A stretch of 64,000 nt of DNA from Synaphobranchus kaupii (GCA_029718625.1 CM056389.1:12909492-12973491); one strand, 5' to 3'; numbered from the stretch's first letter, positions 1 through 12,894 are shown. Numbers and translations: made by a program. The notes: generated from the sequence alone by a model not told the origin.

Positions 1-423
1 CGTCTCACGGTAATTCACGGCAGACCTCATCCTCCCAGCATACGCTTAGCCTTAGCAAGTGCTACAAGAAGGACATTCCCATTAGAGGGTGAAAATGCAA
101 ATTAGGACACGGACAGTGATGCATTGTGGGTCATTATTCAAGAGAATGTTGGAACAGCGAAGCTCCCTTTTCTGCAGAGACAAGGGACAGCCTTGTACAG
201 AGGAGCTTTTAATTATTAGCTTGTTAATGATTCATCCTGGGGAGTGGGGTGTTCACCCCTAGCATGGCACAGCTTACGTAAGGCCTGTTGATGTAAACAT
301 GGAGGAACAAATATTTATGACCTTGAGCACTGATTTAAAGAGAGAAAGTATGCAGCACACTCACCAAACAAATATAGTTTAAAAGTTGTTGAAATTCTGT
401 GTCCCAAATGCTTAACCACTTCC
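1..423. other. Unannotated sequence, probably intron
   Basis: No coding, RNA or repeat signal was found. If the exon at 1278-1448 is real, this stretch is intron upstream of it. Confidence 0.4.
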
Positions 424-1248
424 TCAATATATGCACTGTTACTGAATATGTCCTCACTTCCTGTATATGTGCACTGTTACTGAATATGTCGTCACTTCCT
501 GTATATGTGCACTGTTACTGAATACAGTATGTCCTCACTTCCTGTATATGTGCACTGTTACTGAATGTGTCCTCACTTCCTGTATATCTGCACTGTTACT
601 GAATACAGTATGTCCTCACTTCCTGTATATGTGCACTGTTACTGAATGTGTCCTCACTTCCTGTATATGTGCACTGTTACTGAATATGTCCTCACTTCCT
701 GTCTATGTGCACTGTTCATGAATATGTCGTCACTTCCTGTATATGTGCACTATTACTGAATATGTCCTCACTTCCTGTATATGTGCACTGTTACTGAATA
801 CAGTATGTCCTCACTTCCTGTATATATGCACTGTTACTGAATATGTCCTCACTTCCTGTCTATGTGCACTGTTACTGAATACAGTATGTCCTCACTTCCT
901 GTCTATGTGCACTGTTCATGAATATGTCCTCACTTCCTGTATATGTGCACTGTTACTGAATACAGTATGTCCTCACTTCCTGTATATATGCACTATTACT
1001 GAATATGTCATCACTTCCTGTCTATGTGCACTGTTCATGAATATGTCCTCACTTCCTGTATATGTGCACTGTTACTGAATACAGTATGTCCTCACTTCCT
1101 GTCTATGTGCACTGTTCATGAATATGTCCTCACTTCCTGTATATGTGCACTGTTACTGAATACAGTATGTCCTCACTTCCTGTATATATGCACTGTTACT
1201 GAATGTGTCCTCACTTCCTGTATATGTGCACTGTTACTGAATGTGTTG
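424..1248. repeat. 38/43-bp minisatellite, about 20 units
   Basis: Tandem units carry the core TCCTCACTTCCTGTATATG followed by TGCACTGTTACTGAAT. Two length classes are interspersed: 38 bp, and 43 bp with an extra ACAGT. Some units read GTTCATGAAT in place of GTTACTGAAT. The array ends about 30 bp before the splice acceptor at 1276-1277, so it lies in the last intron of the upstream gene. Reading frames inside it are products of the repeat. Confidence 0.95.
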
Positions 1249-1277
1249 TCTGTTTGTATTTTCTGTCTCTTTTGAAG

Positions 1278-1448
1278 GTCCACTGGGTGGACAGGCGGGG
1301 TGAGCTGCCAGTGAGAGCGCCCGTGAGGGGGGCGCCCCACAGGGACCCCCGAAACCACGCTCGCGAACCGCTGCCCTATCAGGGCTGGATCTGCCACCAC
1401 AAGGGGGCGGACCGCGTCTACATCAATCACCGCGAGCACTACGTGTGA
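1278..1448 (+). CDS. Probable terminal coding exon of an unidentified gene
   Basis: A pyrimidine-rich tract ends in AG at 1276-1277. From 1278 one frame stays open for 56 codons to TGA at 1446-1448; the other two frames close within about 12 codons. Local GC is far above the flanks. The peptide is basic and His/Arg rich, ending in residues GADRVYINHREHYV, and contains an aromatic PYQGWICHH patch. I do not recognise the family. Downstream sequence with AATAAA at 3352 could be its 3' UTR. The exon would be phase 0 at its acceptor. It could also be a chance open stretch; splice context, base composition and a stop well before the AT-rich flank are the only support. Confidence 0.5.
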   Translation, partial: VHWVDRRGELPVRAPVRGAPHRDPRNHAREPLPYQGWICHHKGADRVYINHREHYV

Positions 1449-1458
1449 CCTGCTCTCC

Positions 1459-1690
1459 GCTGTTACCATGGAGACCACAGCATCAGAGTACACCGATCAC
1501 CAACGAACACTGCGTGAGATCAACCCCCCTGCCGTTACCATGGCGATCAAAGTATCCGAGTACACTGGTCTCAGCGAACACTGTGTGTGATCCACCCCCT
1601 GCCGTTACCATGGCGATCAAAGTATCTGAGTACACCAATCACTGCATGTCATCATCTTCCCACCGTTACCCTGGGGACCACACTATCTTA
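1459..1690. repeat. Degenerate ~70-bp tandem repeat, 4 copies
   Basis: GTTACCATGG or a close variant recurs at 1462, 1534, 1604 and 1664, each followed by a similar GATCAAAGTATC-like stretch. Spacing is 72, 70 and 60 bp. It lies just after the stop codon of the putative exon, probably in its 3' UTR. Confidence 0.85.
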
Positions 1691-1848
1691 AGACGAGTAT
1701 CAAAAGCAAAGAGAGGGCCTTGAGAAGGGTGCTTTTAAAAACTGATATAAGGAGATCAAGACACTGCTATTTCTACAGTGAATGTGACAGCATACATCTT
1801 AACACCAGGGAACCAATGCATTAACGCCTCCTGTAAGTAACACCTCTC
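1691..1848. other. Unannotated spacer
   Basis: No feature seen. Confidence 0.5.
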
Positions 1849-2375
1849 AGTTAATTAGTAAGTAACAGCTCTCAGTTAATTAGTAACAGCTCTCAGTTAA
1901 TTAGTAAGTAACAGCTCTCAGTTAATTAGTAACAGCTCTCAGTTAATTAGTAACAGCTCTCAGTTAATTAGTAAGTAACAGCTCTCAGTTAATTAGTAAC
2001 AGCTCTCAGTTAATTAGTAACAGCTCTCAGTTAATTAGTAAGTAACAGCTCTCAGTTAATTAGTAACAGCTCTCAGTTAATTAGTAACAGCTCTCAGTTA
2101 ATTAGTAAGTAACAGCTCTCAGTTAATTAGTAACAGCTCTCAGTTAATTAGTAACAGCTCTCAGTTAATTAGTAACAGCTCTCAGTTAATTAGTAAGTAA
2201 CAGCTCTCAGTTAATTAGTAACAGCTCTCAGTTAATTAGTAACAGCTCTCAGTTAATTAGTAAGTAACAGCTCTCAGTTAATTAGTAACAGCTCTCAGTT
2301 AATTAGTAACAGCTCTCAGTTAATTAGTAAGTAACAGCTCTCAATGAATTAGTAAGTAACAGCTCTCAGTTAATT
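1849..2375. repeat. 21/25-bp minisatellite
   Basis: Units are AGTAACAGCTCTCAGTTAAT plus one T (21 bp). A 25-bp form with an extra AGTA occurs after every two or three short units, giving a 67-bp (21+21+25) or 88-bp higher-order period over most of the array. The last units are degenerate (CTCTCAATGAATT). Confidence 0.95.
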
Positions 2376-3720
2376 GTAACACAGATACAGTTAAAGCCCC
2401 AAAATAAGTTGCGCTAGAGTAACAGAAACACCCGCCTGATTCTGCTGTATGTTAGTCACATCTCAAAACCACCTCAAATTGTGGCGTCACCAAACTAAAA
2501 AGTAAAAATGCCTCATTATTTAAGCCTAAACTCCTGTGGTGCCTCTAACCAGCTGTCATTATGAAGTCCAGTGACCCCAAAAAGTGATTGAGCTGACATC
2601 CTCCAAATGGATCCAATGTAGGGTTCACATAATCCACCTCCGCCACCACCCCAAAACTGACTCTTTATTCCAATTGGTTGAGGCTGCAGTTTCCAGAAGA
2701 CTGATCAGGGGAACAGCAACCCCGCTGTTCCTAAATTAGACTGATCACAGGTCTGGGTAAACTCCCGCTGCTCAGTGCTGTCCTGTCATTCATGCCAAAC
2801 TGCGCTGGGTTCTCACAGAACATGTTTCTGAAAGGGACACTTGAACTCTATACATACATCATTGTTGCTCTTTGTCTTCATTTATAGAAGTTTAGTGGGG
2901 GGTTTTTTTATACACAGGGCAAAGATCATACATGATGGGTGAAAAGAATGTTTTGCTGAAAGTCTTGGACAAGCTGTGTAAATATGTACAGGAATTGTGT
3001 TCACTGTTCTAGAACCCCCGTGTCATGTGATGTTCTCTTCTCCATGGCAACCCGGGTTGGGGTGAATTTCCTTTTTTAAAAGGAATAGAAATTCACTTAA
3101 GTTACTTTTTTTTTTACGGGATTTATTTTTTTATTTAGAATAATGCTTGTTTTGCCAGACATATGCTTCTATGAAACTACATTTTTTTTTCAGTTTAATT
3201 TAATTTCCAGTCATTTGCAGAATTGGCTGAATTTAAGTGCAGACAGAGGGTAGGATGAAGCACTACACATTTGTAAATGGAGGAATGTGCTGAAGGCTAG
3301 AATTTAGTATACTGGTCACATAAACGGAGTAAATGATTATTTTTCTGACCCAATAAAATATGCATTTATGTTTTGAATAAGACATGAATCGTTATTGCGA
3401 AATATCTTTTGTTGTTGTTTATATGAGTCAGTTTGGGATTGTTTTTATTTTGTTTATGTGCCATGCGTTTTCCTTAGGTATTAGAAGCTTTTATACTGCA
3501 TTTTTAGGGACACTCTATCTTCGTGCATTTTTATACACGTTTGGTTAGCTGGGGTGACAGATGTGGTAACCAAGGCAACCTCTCTACTTGTTGTTAATAA
3601 TAAAGATTTTAAAATGTTATATTTTGAAATGTAGTATCTTTCAGCATCATAGAGGCCAAACACACACACATGCTCTCTGCTGTAAAGTGCAGAACATACC
3701 TACTGAAAGGGCGGGACGGG
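2376..3720. other. AT-rich non-coding sequence, possible 3' UTR
   Basis: No plausible coding frame. AATAAA occurs at 3352-3357 and 3599-3604 and could end the transcript of the exon at 1278-1448. Poly(T) runs lie near 3107 and 3182. Confidence 0.4.
3352..3357 (+). terminator. Candidate polyadenylation signal AATAAA
   Basis: This is the first canonical AATAAA downstream of the putative terminal exon. The distance (about 1.9 kb) suits a 3' UTR, but AT-rich sequence yields such hexamers by chance. Confidence 0.25.
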
Positions 3721-4059
3721 AATATCATGGAGATTTAGCCTGGGAGAACAGAACTTGCTGACTGATTGTTCCACCAGATTGCACCTGGATCAGGTGGCTG
3801 TAAGAGGAGAAGCCCAAAGTGGGCGACACAGAGCAAAGGTCACCTGCTTTCAGTGGGTCAGGGGTCAAAGGTCAGGTTTTAGTGAAAGACAATACAGACT
3901 AACATCAAGATACTTTATTGCCATATCAGTAAAAACTGAGAGGGATTTGTTGCAGTGCAGCTCGAGAGGATGAGACATAAACACAGTCACACAATTCACA
4001 TACAATACACATCTCGTAATAAATTATTGTCAATTGTGTAGCTGTAGATTGTACAGGTT
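3721..4059. other. Non-coding; possible interspersed-repeat tail
   Basis: At about 3908-3960, ACTTTATTGCCATATCAG followed by a GATTTGTTGCAGTGCAGC-like stretch resembles retroposon tails common in fish genomes. I cannot assign a family. Nothing else was seen. Confidence 0.3.
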
Positions 4060-4454
4060 CACCAGATTTTTAGCTCCTGCATTCCTTCTCTAAACTCTGC
4101 TTCTTAACTACAGGCAGATCCAGTGCTGTATTACAGTACAGAACTGTAACATAATGTAATAATGTTTATGATCTCATAGAAGGCTACTACACAGTACATT
4201 AACAGAATGTGAGAATGTCTATGATGTTATAAAATGGTGCCGCACAGTACATTAACAGAATGTTTATGGTGTCATAGAAGGGTACAGCACAGTATATTAA
4301 CAGAATATAAGAATGTTTATGATGTCATAGAAGGGTGCAGCACAGTACATCAACACCACAGATTCTATAGACTCACTAGATACTCCGCTCCTGTGTTCCT
4401 TCTGTTCCTCTCTGCTTCTCAACTATAGGAGGTTCCAGTGCTGTATTGGAATCC
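4060..4454. repeat. Nested tandem duplication
   Basis: A segment at 4060-4147 (CTGCTTCTTAACTACAGG followed by CCAGTGCTGTATT) recurs in diverged form at 4372-4460. Between them, 4161-4352 holds four units of about 45-53 bp with the core ACAGTACATTAACAGAAT and TTATGATGTCATAGAAGG. No coding signal. Confidence 0.75.
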
Positions 4455-4641
4455 AGAGCAGTAGTCTGGAGCTGTGGTCAGAGCAGCAGTGTGGAGCTGT
4501 GGTCAGAGCAGCACAGTGTGGAGCGGTGGTCAGAGCAGCAGTGTGGAGCTGTGGTCATAGCAGCAGTGTGGAGCAGTGCTTAGAGCAGCAGTGTGGAGCA
4601 GTGGTCAGAGCAGCAGTGTGGAGCAGTGGTCAGAGCAGCAC
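4455..4641. repeat. 22-bp minisatellite, left part
   Basis: About 8 units of GTGTGGAGCAGTGGTCAGAG plus CA (22 bp), with a 25-bp form that adds CAC. The array is cut at 4641 by the solo LTR and continues at 5798. Confidence 0.95.
4637..4641. other. Target-site duplication AGCAC (left)
   Basis: AGCAC before the LTR is repeated at 5798-5802. Removing the insert restores an ordinary minisatellite unit (GCAGCACAGTGTGG). Confidence 0.85.
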
Positions 4642-5313
4642 TGTTAGGATCCTGTAATTCTGTCTGTTTTATTTGTTATGTTTCCTGATTTATTTTCCTG
4701 TTTTACTGCATTTCCCTCGCGATTGTCAGTCCGCGTTCCATGTTCCTCAGATTCCACTCCCTGTCTTTGTCATTACACTATTCGGGTGATTTTGGGAACA
4801 TTCGGGTTTCCTCTGTATTTCGTATCTCGTTTTCTTCCTTCTGGCTTTATTAATATTTGTATATAATACTAATGTACTAATCATACTAACTGTTAGATTA
4901 GATTTAATACGAACCTGCTAACAAACTAACGTGTATATAATAGTAACCAGCTAACCTACTAACATTAGGGTTTTTGAGTTCACTACTAACATTACTAATT
5001 ACTAATTCATCTTGAGATTCTACCTGCAGCTGTCATTTCCCTCCTCGGTATCCTATCCCTGTATCTATCTGATTTCGCATTCTCTGCACGTGTGTCCACT
5101 TTCGTGTTCCTCCCCTCTGAGCTGTGCACTTGTTTACTTGCTAACCCCAGGCCGTTTGTTATCATTGTGTCTATGTGTATTCCAGTCCGTGTCTTACGTT
5201 TCCCCCGTCATTGTTTTATTGGTCCTTGTTAACCCTCATTGTTCTCACCTGTGTACTCTCCCATTTCCCCTCCCCTTCATACCTGATTCCTTTTGTGTAA
5301 TCTTCTCCTTGTG

Positions 5314-5321
5314 TATTTAAA
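5314..5321 (+). promoter_or_regulatory. TATA-like box of the solo LTR
   Basis: TATTTAAA followed by CCC, as in the full-length LTRs. It would mark the end of U3 and place the start of R about 30 bp downstream. Confidence 0.55.
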
Positions 5322-5732
5322 CCCTGTTATTTCAGTCTGTCTTCGCAAGTTCCTTACCCATATTTTTGCTTCTGTGTTGCCTTGTTTTTCCCGAGAATCT
5401 GCCTGAGTTGTTCTGTTTATTCCGTAGTATCTGTTTCCTAGTTTTTGTTTCCCTAGTTTTTTGCTTGTTGTTGTTTTGTTTTGTATTCTATCTGTTTTGT
5501 TTTCTATCTGTTTTGTTTTCTTCGTGTTCCTCCTATGCCTCCCTGGTTTCGACCCCTGCCTGTGTTCTCGCTACCCTGTTTTTGGATTCCGTTTTTGTAC
5601 CTTTGCTTTGCCTTCCCGTTTTTGACCGCTGCCTGTTCCTTGACGACTCTTTGGACTGTGCTTTGTACCGTTGCCCTGTCTCCCCGGTTTTTGACCCAGC
5701 CTGTTTCACCACGGATTGCTGCCTTGCCCTTT

Positions 5733-5738
5733 ATTAAA
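5733..5738 (+). terminator. Polyadenylation signal ATTAAA of the solo LTR
   Basis: ATTAAA lies 60 bp before the LTR end, equivalent to the AATAAA near the end of the full-length LTRs. Confidence 0.5.
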
Positions 5739-5797
5739 CTTCGGTTTTTCATACTCCTGTCTGCGTTTGGGTCCTTCTCCCCCGCCCGAACATAACA

Positions 5798-7190
5798 AGC
5801 ACAGTGTGGAGCAGTGGCCAGAGCAGCAGTGTGGAGCAGTGGTCAGAGCAGCAGTGTGGAGCTGTGGTCAGAGCAGCACAGTGTGGAGCGGTGGTCAGAG
5901 CAGCAGTGTGGAGCAGTGGTCAGAGCAGCAGTGTGGAGCAGTGGTCAGAGCAGCGGTTTGGAACAGTGGTCAGAGCTGCACAGTGTGGAGCAGTGCTTAG
6001 AGCAGCAGTGTGGAGCAGTGGTCAGAGCAGCAGTGTGGAGCAGTGGTCAGAGCAGCAGTGTGGAGCAGTGGTCAGAGCAGCAGTGTGGAGCAGTGGTCAG
6101 AACGGCAGTGTGGAGCAGTGGTCAGAGCAGCAGTGTGGAGCAGTGGTCAGAGCAGCACAGTGTGGAGCAGTGGCCAGAGCAGCAGTGTGGAGCAGTGGTC
6201 AGAGCAGCACAGTGTGGAGCAGCGGTCAGAGCAGCAGTGTGGAGCAGTGGTCAGAGCAGCAGTGTGGAGCAGTGGTCAGAACGGCAGTGTGGAGCAGTGG
6301 TCAGAGCAGCAGTGTGGAGCAGTGGTCAGAACGGCAGTGTGGAGCAGTGGTCAGAGCAGCAGTGTGGAGCAGTGGTCAGAGCAGCACAGTGTAGAGCAGT
6401 GGCCAGAGCAGCAGTGTGGAGCAGTGGTCAGAGCAGCACAGTGTAGAGCAGTGGCCAGAGCAGCAGTGTGGAGCAGTGGTCAGAGTAGCAGTGTGGAGCA
6501 GTGGTCAGAGCAGCACAGTGTGGAGCAGTGCTTAGAGCAGCAGTGTGGAGCAGTGATCAGAGCAGCAGTGTGGAGCCGTGGTCAGAGCTGCACAGTGTGG
6601 AGCAGTGCTTAGAGCAGCAGTGTGGAGCAGTGATCAGAGCAGCAGTGTGGAGCCGTGGTCAGAGCAGCAGTGTGGAGCAGTGGTCAGAGCAGCAGTGTGG
6701 AGCAGTGATCAGAGCAGCAGTGTGGAGCAGTGGTCAGAGCAGTACAGTGTGGAGCAGTGGCCAGGGCAGCACAGTGTGGAGCAGTGGCCTGAGCAGCAGT
6801 GTGGAGCAGTGGTCAGAGCAGCAGTGTGGAGCCGTGGTCAGAGCAGCAGTGTGGAGCAGTGGTCAGAGCGGCAGTGTGGAGCAGTGGTCAGAACGGCAGT
6901 GTGGAGCAGTGGTCAGAGCAGCAGTGTGGAGCAGTGGTCAGAGCAGCACAGTGTGGAGCAGTGGCCAGAGCAGCACAGTGTGGAGCAGTGGCCTGAGCAG
7001 CAGTGTGGAGCAGTGGTCAGAGCAGCACAGTGTGGAGCAGTGGTCAGAGTAGCAGTGTGGAGCAGTGGTCAGAGCAGCACAGTGTGGAGCAGTGGTCAGA
7101 GTAGCAGTGTGGAGCAGTGGTCAGAGCAGCACAGTGTGGAGCCGTGGTCAGAGCAGCACAGTGTGGAGCAGTGATCAGAGCTGCAATGTG
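5798..7190. repeat. 22-bp minisatellite, right part, about 60 units
   Basis: Continuation of the 4455-4641 array. Units are 22 bp, with 25-bp CAC-bearing units at irregular intervals and variants GCCGTGG, GCTTAGAG, GATCAGAG and GAACGGCAG. Since 22 is not a multiple of 3, the unit is read in all three frames, which explains several spurious Ser/Gln/Val/Trp frames. Confidence 0.95.
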
Positions 7191-8486
7191 GATATAAGCG
7201 GTCATTGAAGAACATAATTCACTGAAGATAAGCTTTGCCACCAATGAACTCATAAAACTGCATTTTCAAAGACTGTATATATATTTTTTGTTAGTTTTGA
7301 ATAACGACAGGAAAATGATAACAGTGGAAATTATTTAAAAATATGATGAGTCGAGTGAGGATTCTTTCAGTTTGAATGATAAACATCCTGAGTCTTTCTG
7401 GCAGGTAATCTTTCTGCAGTGCTGAACAGCCAGCCCCTGAACATGAGTCCAGGATGTGTTAATAACTCTTTGTCTTCCCATCATTCCTGGTTTTAAATCG
7501 TTATCTATTACTTTAGTTAGTTTTGTTCCAGCTCTGCGTGTTTGCCCTCTTGGTATAAATTATGTTCAGAATGGAAAAGCATTGGCAATTTTACAGAAAT
7601 AATCATATTTCTCATGCAAGTCTGTTTGCATTTCATTTAAGTTACCAACAATATTAATAGTGACAAAATCCACTTTCACAGAATATGAATTCCATTAAAC
7701 CATTTCACAGCTGCTTACTGGTTTGTGTAAATTTCACATCAAATTTAATAAATGCACTTGCTGTGCTGAAGATGGCACTCTGCATTCAGGCTTTTGCATT
7801 TAAATTCCGTATATATTAAAAAAACAGTGATACAAATATATATTTTATATAGCACAACTCAAAGAACTCGTCCAGCAAGAAGTGTTTTAGAGGAAGTAAA
7901 TCTAAATGAGAAAAAATTAATTGACTTTAAATTAAAATTAAACTTTTAATTTAAATCAGATCATCACGTGATGGGTGTAGATGGACTGAATGGCCTGTTC
8001 ACATCATAATGGATGGATAGATGGATTTATGGATAGTGGTTAAGCAGGATGGTACCTGTACATAAAACCCCTCAGGCAGCGATTGGGAGGGCCTCAGGCA
8101 TAAAATCCCATGAGCCCTCTTCTTATAGCGACTTCCACTGTCATCATGTAATCCCAAAACCCCTGCACGCATGTGCCGCGATGCTCTCCACTGGCACGGC
8201 GTGCGAAGAATCAGCGAGACACGCGTGTTCATGTGCGCAGTACGCTCGCCAAACATGACGCATAAATTTGGCTTGCGCAACCCTCAGAGAAATGTAATGT
8301 TCTGTAATTTATAACAAACATGTGGACTTGAAAATGTATTATTATGAATACATTTCCTTGCAGTGCATGTTTTCACAAATATATTGCTACATCTGAAAGT
8401 GACAATAATTTTTTATATTTGCCAATATATTGCAAAGTGTTGCAATATCTTGATAATATAGTTTACTTCAATATATTCTCACTGGA
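7191..8486. other. AT-rich intergenic sequence
   Basis: No coding or RNA gene recognised. A short GGATGGATAGATGGATTTATGG tract is at 8010-8035 (imperfect tetranucleotide repeat). Confidence 0.5.
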
Positions 8487-8876
8487 CAGGACGTAGAGAC
8501 ACCCAGGCACCCCCATAGAGACACCCAGGCACCCCCTGGAGTGCTAGTTGAGGGAAACAGAGAGAAGAGGAACCGTCTTTACATTCTTTAGCTCCGTCTT
8601 ATTCTTGGGTCAAACCATAGGCCCTGACCGAATATGATCCTTTCACCCCTTTGAGGGGGCATATTTCAGTCAACTTCGTCAAAATGTTTTTGAATTTCTC
8701 TCACAAATGGGGCCACTTAAAAGAGGGGTACTTATTACAAACTACTTCCTCACTAGTGTGGAAAGAGTTTTGCAGGATTTCTTTCACACACTGCTTGCAA
8801 AGTGGGGGGAGAGGGCACATAAGTAAACAGGGTTCTGAGTGGACAGGGAACAGGGGGCAGGAAACAGGGATCATAT
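8487..8876. other. Non-coding; small local duplication
   Basis: AGAGACACCCAGGCACCCC occurs twice in tandem at about 8497-8540. Otherwise featureless. Confidence 0.5.
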
Positions 8877-9663
8877 TTGGTCATAGTGCTGTAAGGTTAT
8901 GAGCTGCCTGGTCAGGCTCATAGTGCTGTAAGGTTATGAGCAGTCTGGTCAGGCTCATAGTACTGTAAGATTATGAGCTGCCTGGTCAGGCCCACAGTAT
9001 TGTAAGGTTATGAGCAGTCTGGTCAGGCTCATAGTACTATAAGATTATGAGCTGCCTGGTCAGGCTCATAGTATTGTAAGGTTATGAGCAGTCTGGTCAG
9101 GCTCATAGTACTGTAAGGTTATGAGCAGCTTGGTCAGGCTCATAGTATTGTAAGGTTATGAGCAGTCTGGTCAGGCTCTTAGTACTGTAAGGTTATGAGC
9201 TGCCTGGTCAGGCTCATAGTGCTGTAAGGTTATGAGCTGCCTGGTCAGGCTCATAGTGCTGTAAGATTATGAGCAGCCTGGTCAGGCTCATAGTGCTGTA
9301 AGGTTATGAGCAGCCTGGTCAGGCTCATAGTGCTGTAAGGTTATGAGCAGCCTGGTCAGGCTTATCATGCTGTAAGGTTTTAAGAAGCTTGGTCAGGCTC
9401 ATAGTGCTGTAAGGTTATGAGCAGCCTGGTCAGGCTCATAGTACTGTAAGGTTATGAGCAGCCTGGTCAGGCTCATAGTACTGTAAGGTTATGAGCAGCC
9501 TGGTCAGGCTCATAGTGCTGTAAGGTTATGAGCAGCCTGGTCAGGCTCATAGTATTGTAAGGTTATGAGCAGCCTGGTCAGGCTCATAGTACTGTAAGGT
9601 TATGAGCAGCCTGGTCAGGCTGTCAGTACTGTAAGGTTATGAGCAGCCTGGTCAGGCTCATAG
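8877..9663. repeat. 37-bp minisatellite, about 21 units, hairpin-forming
   Basis: Each unit combines GGTTATGAGCAGCCTGGTC and AGGCTCATAGTGCTGTAA. Within a unit TATGAGC pairs with GCTCATA, and AGCCTG with CAGGCT, so every unit can fold on itself. Variation is mainly GCAGCC/GCAGTC/GCTGCC and GTGCTG/GTACTG/GTATTG. Confidence 0.95.
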
Positions 9664-10198
9664 ATGATCAGTGGTGTAATTTACTCGTGACAGATAGTGT
9701 GTAAAACCCCAGAGTGCAGTTACCTGTCTCTTTTACTGCTGACCTTTAATTTCATTTTAAATGTTTTATGTGCAGCAGTTTGTGTTTTGCTATTAAAAAA
9801 ATGTGCCTGCTTTCTACGGATGGGTCACTGCTATTATAACTTCTGCCAGATGATGAAATAATGTGCAAATATTTTCACAGGAATGTTTCCCTGAGAAGGA
9901 CCCTCCGGGGCTGCTGATGGACCCCCAGGTTCCCCGAGCGATGTCCGTCTGTCTTCCAGCACGGGTCCGCAGGGCCGGAGAACGGCATGGAGCACCAATC
10001 GCGCAGGAGGCCTGAGGGAGGCTTGGCTTTTGTTTCAGATGCGTATCGCTGACCCTTGCGTGATAAATATTAATCATTTGGACTGAAGCAGTGGGACAGC
10101 AATGGAGGGCTGATAGAGGCTCTGGCTGTCATCAGTCTCCTCTCCCTTAGTATGAGATCTACACAGGTTTTGCCAGATGCGTTGGCTCGTGCTGATTC

Positions 10199-10200
<2 letters not shown>
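9664..10200. other. Unannotated intergenic sequence
   Basis: No convincing gene. A GC-richer patch (9890-10020) has no supported splice pattern. Confidence 0.4.
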
Positions 10201-10787
<587 letters not shown>

Positions 10788-11247
10788 CAGGGCTACGTTC
10801 GGATCCAAAATTTATCCTTTCTTCCTGTTGTTCCCTTCCCTTGCTTCAAGGGGGGAATCCCAAAATGCCAGGATGAAATATGGCAGCTACACCAAGTGTG
10901 ATTCGGATCCAATTTAAGAAAGGGGAGGGAGTAAGTATATTCCCTCGCTCCCTCGTTTATCCTCCCTTCCACCAAGGGTATAAAATGCAAGCTTCCAGCA
11001 AGAAGGGAATCCCACAATGCAATGCTCCACATGGAAAAAGTTGGCGGTCACATTTCAACTCTACGGTGTTGCACTTCCGAAATGTTGCGAGGGCGGTTCA
11101 GTTCTGTTTTTGTTTGTTTCTCGTCAATCCTCCCTCGCAGAGCACCTAAGTTTGCTTGCTGCACGTTGCAAATTGCATCACAAGATAGCTCCCTGGAGGG
11201 AAGTGAGCAAGGGAAGGGAGTGTGTCAAATTGGATTCGAATGCAGCC
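10788..11247. mobile_element. Non-autonomous DNA transposon (hAT-like MITE), ~460 bp
   Basis: The left end CAGGGCTACGTTCGGATCC is inverted at the right end, which read on the minus strand is GGCTGCATTCGAATCC. CCCTTCCCTTGCT is also present in both arms. The flanking octamers ATTGACTG and ATTGGCTA match at 6 of 8 bases, which would suit an old 8-bp hAT duplication. No transposase is present. The CAGGG start is typical of hAT; the family is inferred from that. Confidence 0.6.
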
Positions 11248-11898
11248 ATTGGCTAAAGAGTCCACACACCTTGTTCTCAAGGCCTTAATTGGCCGCTGAT
11301 TGAAAGGAAACCGCAATTATAATTATGTAATTAGAATGTTCTTAACTGAACATTCTAATGCTGGTGTAACAATCACCACTGGTTAAGCAGTGGAGTTCTA
11401 GAATACTGACTTTCGAATTTGGGGGCCCAAATGTGCGGTGTGTTCTGCGCTGTAATTTGGCACCAGAATCTCCTGTAGTTAAGAAGCAGAGCGGATGGGA
11501 AGAGGATGGAGGCGCCGTGGCGGAAAGCCTTTGACTGGGTTCATTATCAAAGACTCAAAGGTCAGGTGTCCCGTTATTCCCTGATCTGTTTCTATTTTAG
11601 GCTTCTGGCTTCAGACAGCGAGGCCCCGTCTCCCGCAGGCTGGTACCCCAGCACGGGCGGGGGGGGGGGGGGGCGGGGGGGCTCAGGTGATGCACGCCCT
11701 TGCCTTCATCTACATCCCTAATCCAAGGTGCGCCATCGGAGTCCGCTGGGCTCCCCAAATCCAGGGCCCGGAGAGGCACAGGGCCTGCTTGGTGCTGCTG
11801 TGAAGTTGATAATGGGGAGAGCTCACCTCCTGGGTCTGAAATGGTCGCGGAATTTAAGATAAAAATAAAAAGAAGCACAACCCTGCCACACCTGTACC

Positions 11899-11901
<3 letters not shown>
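11248..11901. other. Intergenic sequence with a G-run
   Basis: A nearly pure G tract at 11658-11681 has a single C interruption; it could form a quadruplex and is prone to sequencing error. No gene seen. Confidence 0.5.

Positions 11902-11944
<43 letters not shown>
11902..11944. repeat. (CT)n microsatellite
   Basis: A pure CT run, followed to about 11985 by degenerate CTGT/CTTC. Confidence 0.97.

Positions 11945-12894
<950 letters not shown>

Larger units (their letters stand above)
4642..5797 (+). mobile_element. Solo LTR of a Ty3/gypsy (sushi-like) retrotransposon
   Basis: The 1156-bp insert begins TGTTAGGATCC and ends GAACATAACA, so it has TG..CA ends with short inverted termini TGTTA/TAACA, and is flanked by AGCAC on both sides. 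There is no internal coding region. Inside are a TATA-type box TATTTAAA (5314-5321) followed by CCC, and ATTAAA at 5733-5738 near the 3' end. The layout matches the full-length LTRs at 52-60 kb: TATTTAAACCC promoter, pyrimidine-rich U3, and a CTGCGTTTGGGTCC end comparable to their GCACTTGGGTTCG. A solo LTR arises by recombination between the two LTRs of a provirus-like insert. Family membership is inferred from layout; the sequences are clearly diverged. Confidence 0.87.

Noticed and set aside
1849..2375. CRISPR-like array
   Set aside because: Units are contiguous with no unique spacers, no cas genes, and the genome is eukaryotic.
5804..7174. Three overlapping frames of about 200 codons rich in Val, Gln, Ser and Trp
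   Set aside because: The 22-bp minisatellite read in three frames; no start context or homology.
8049..8280. Overlapping frames on both strands in a GC-richer patch
   Set aside because: No splice signals, no recognisable domain and no coding bias.
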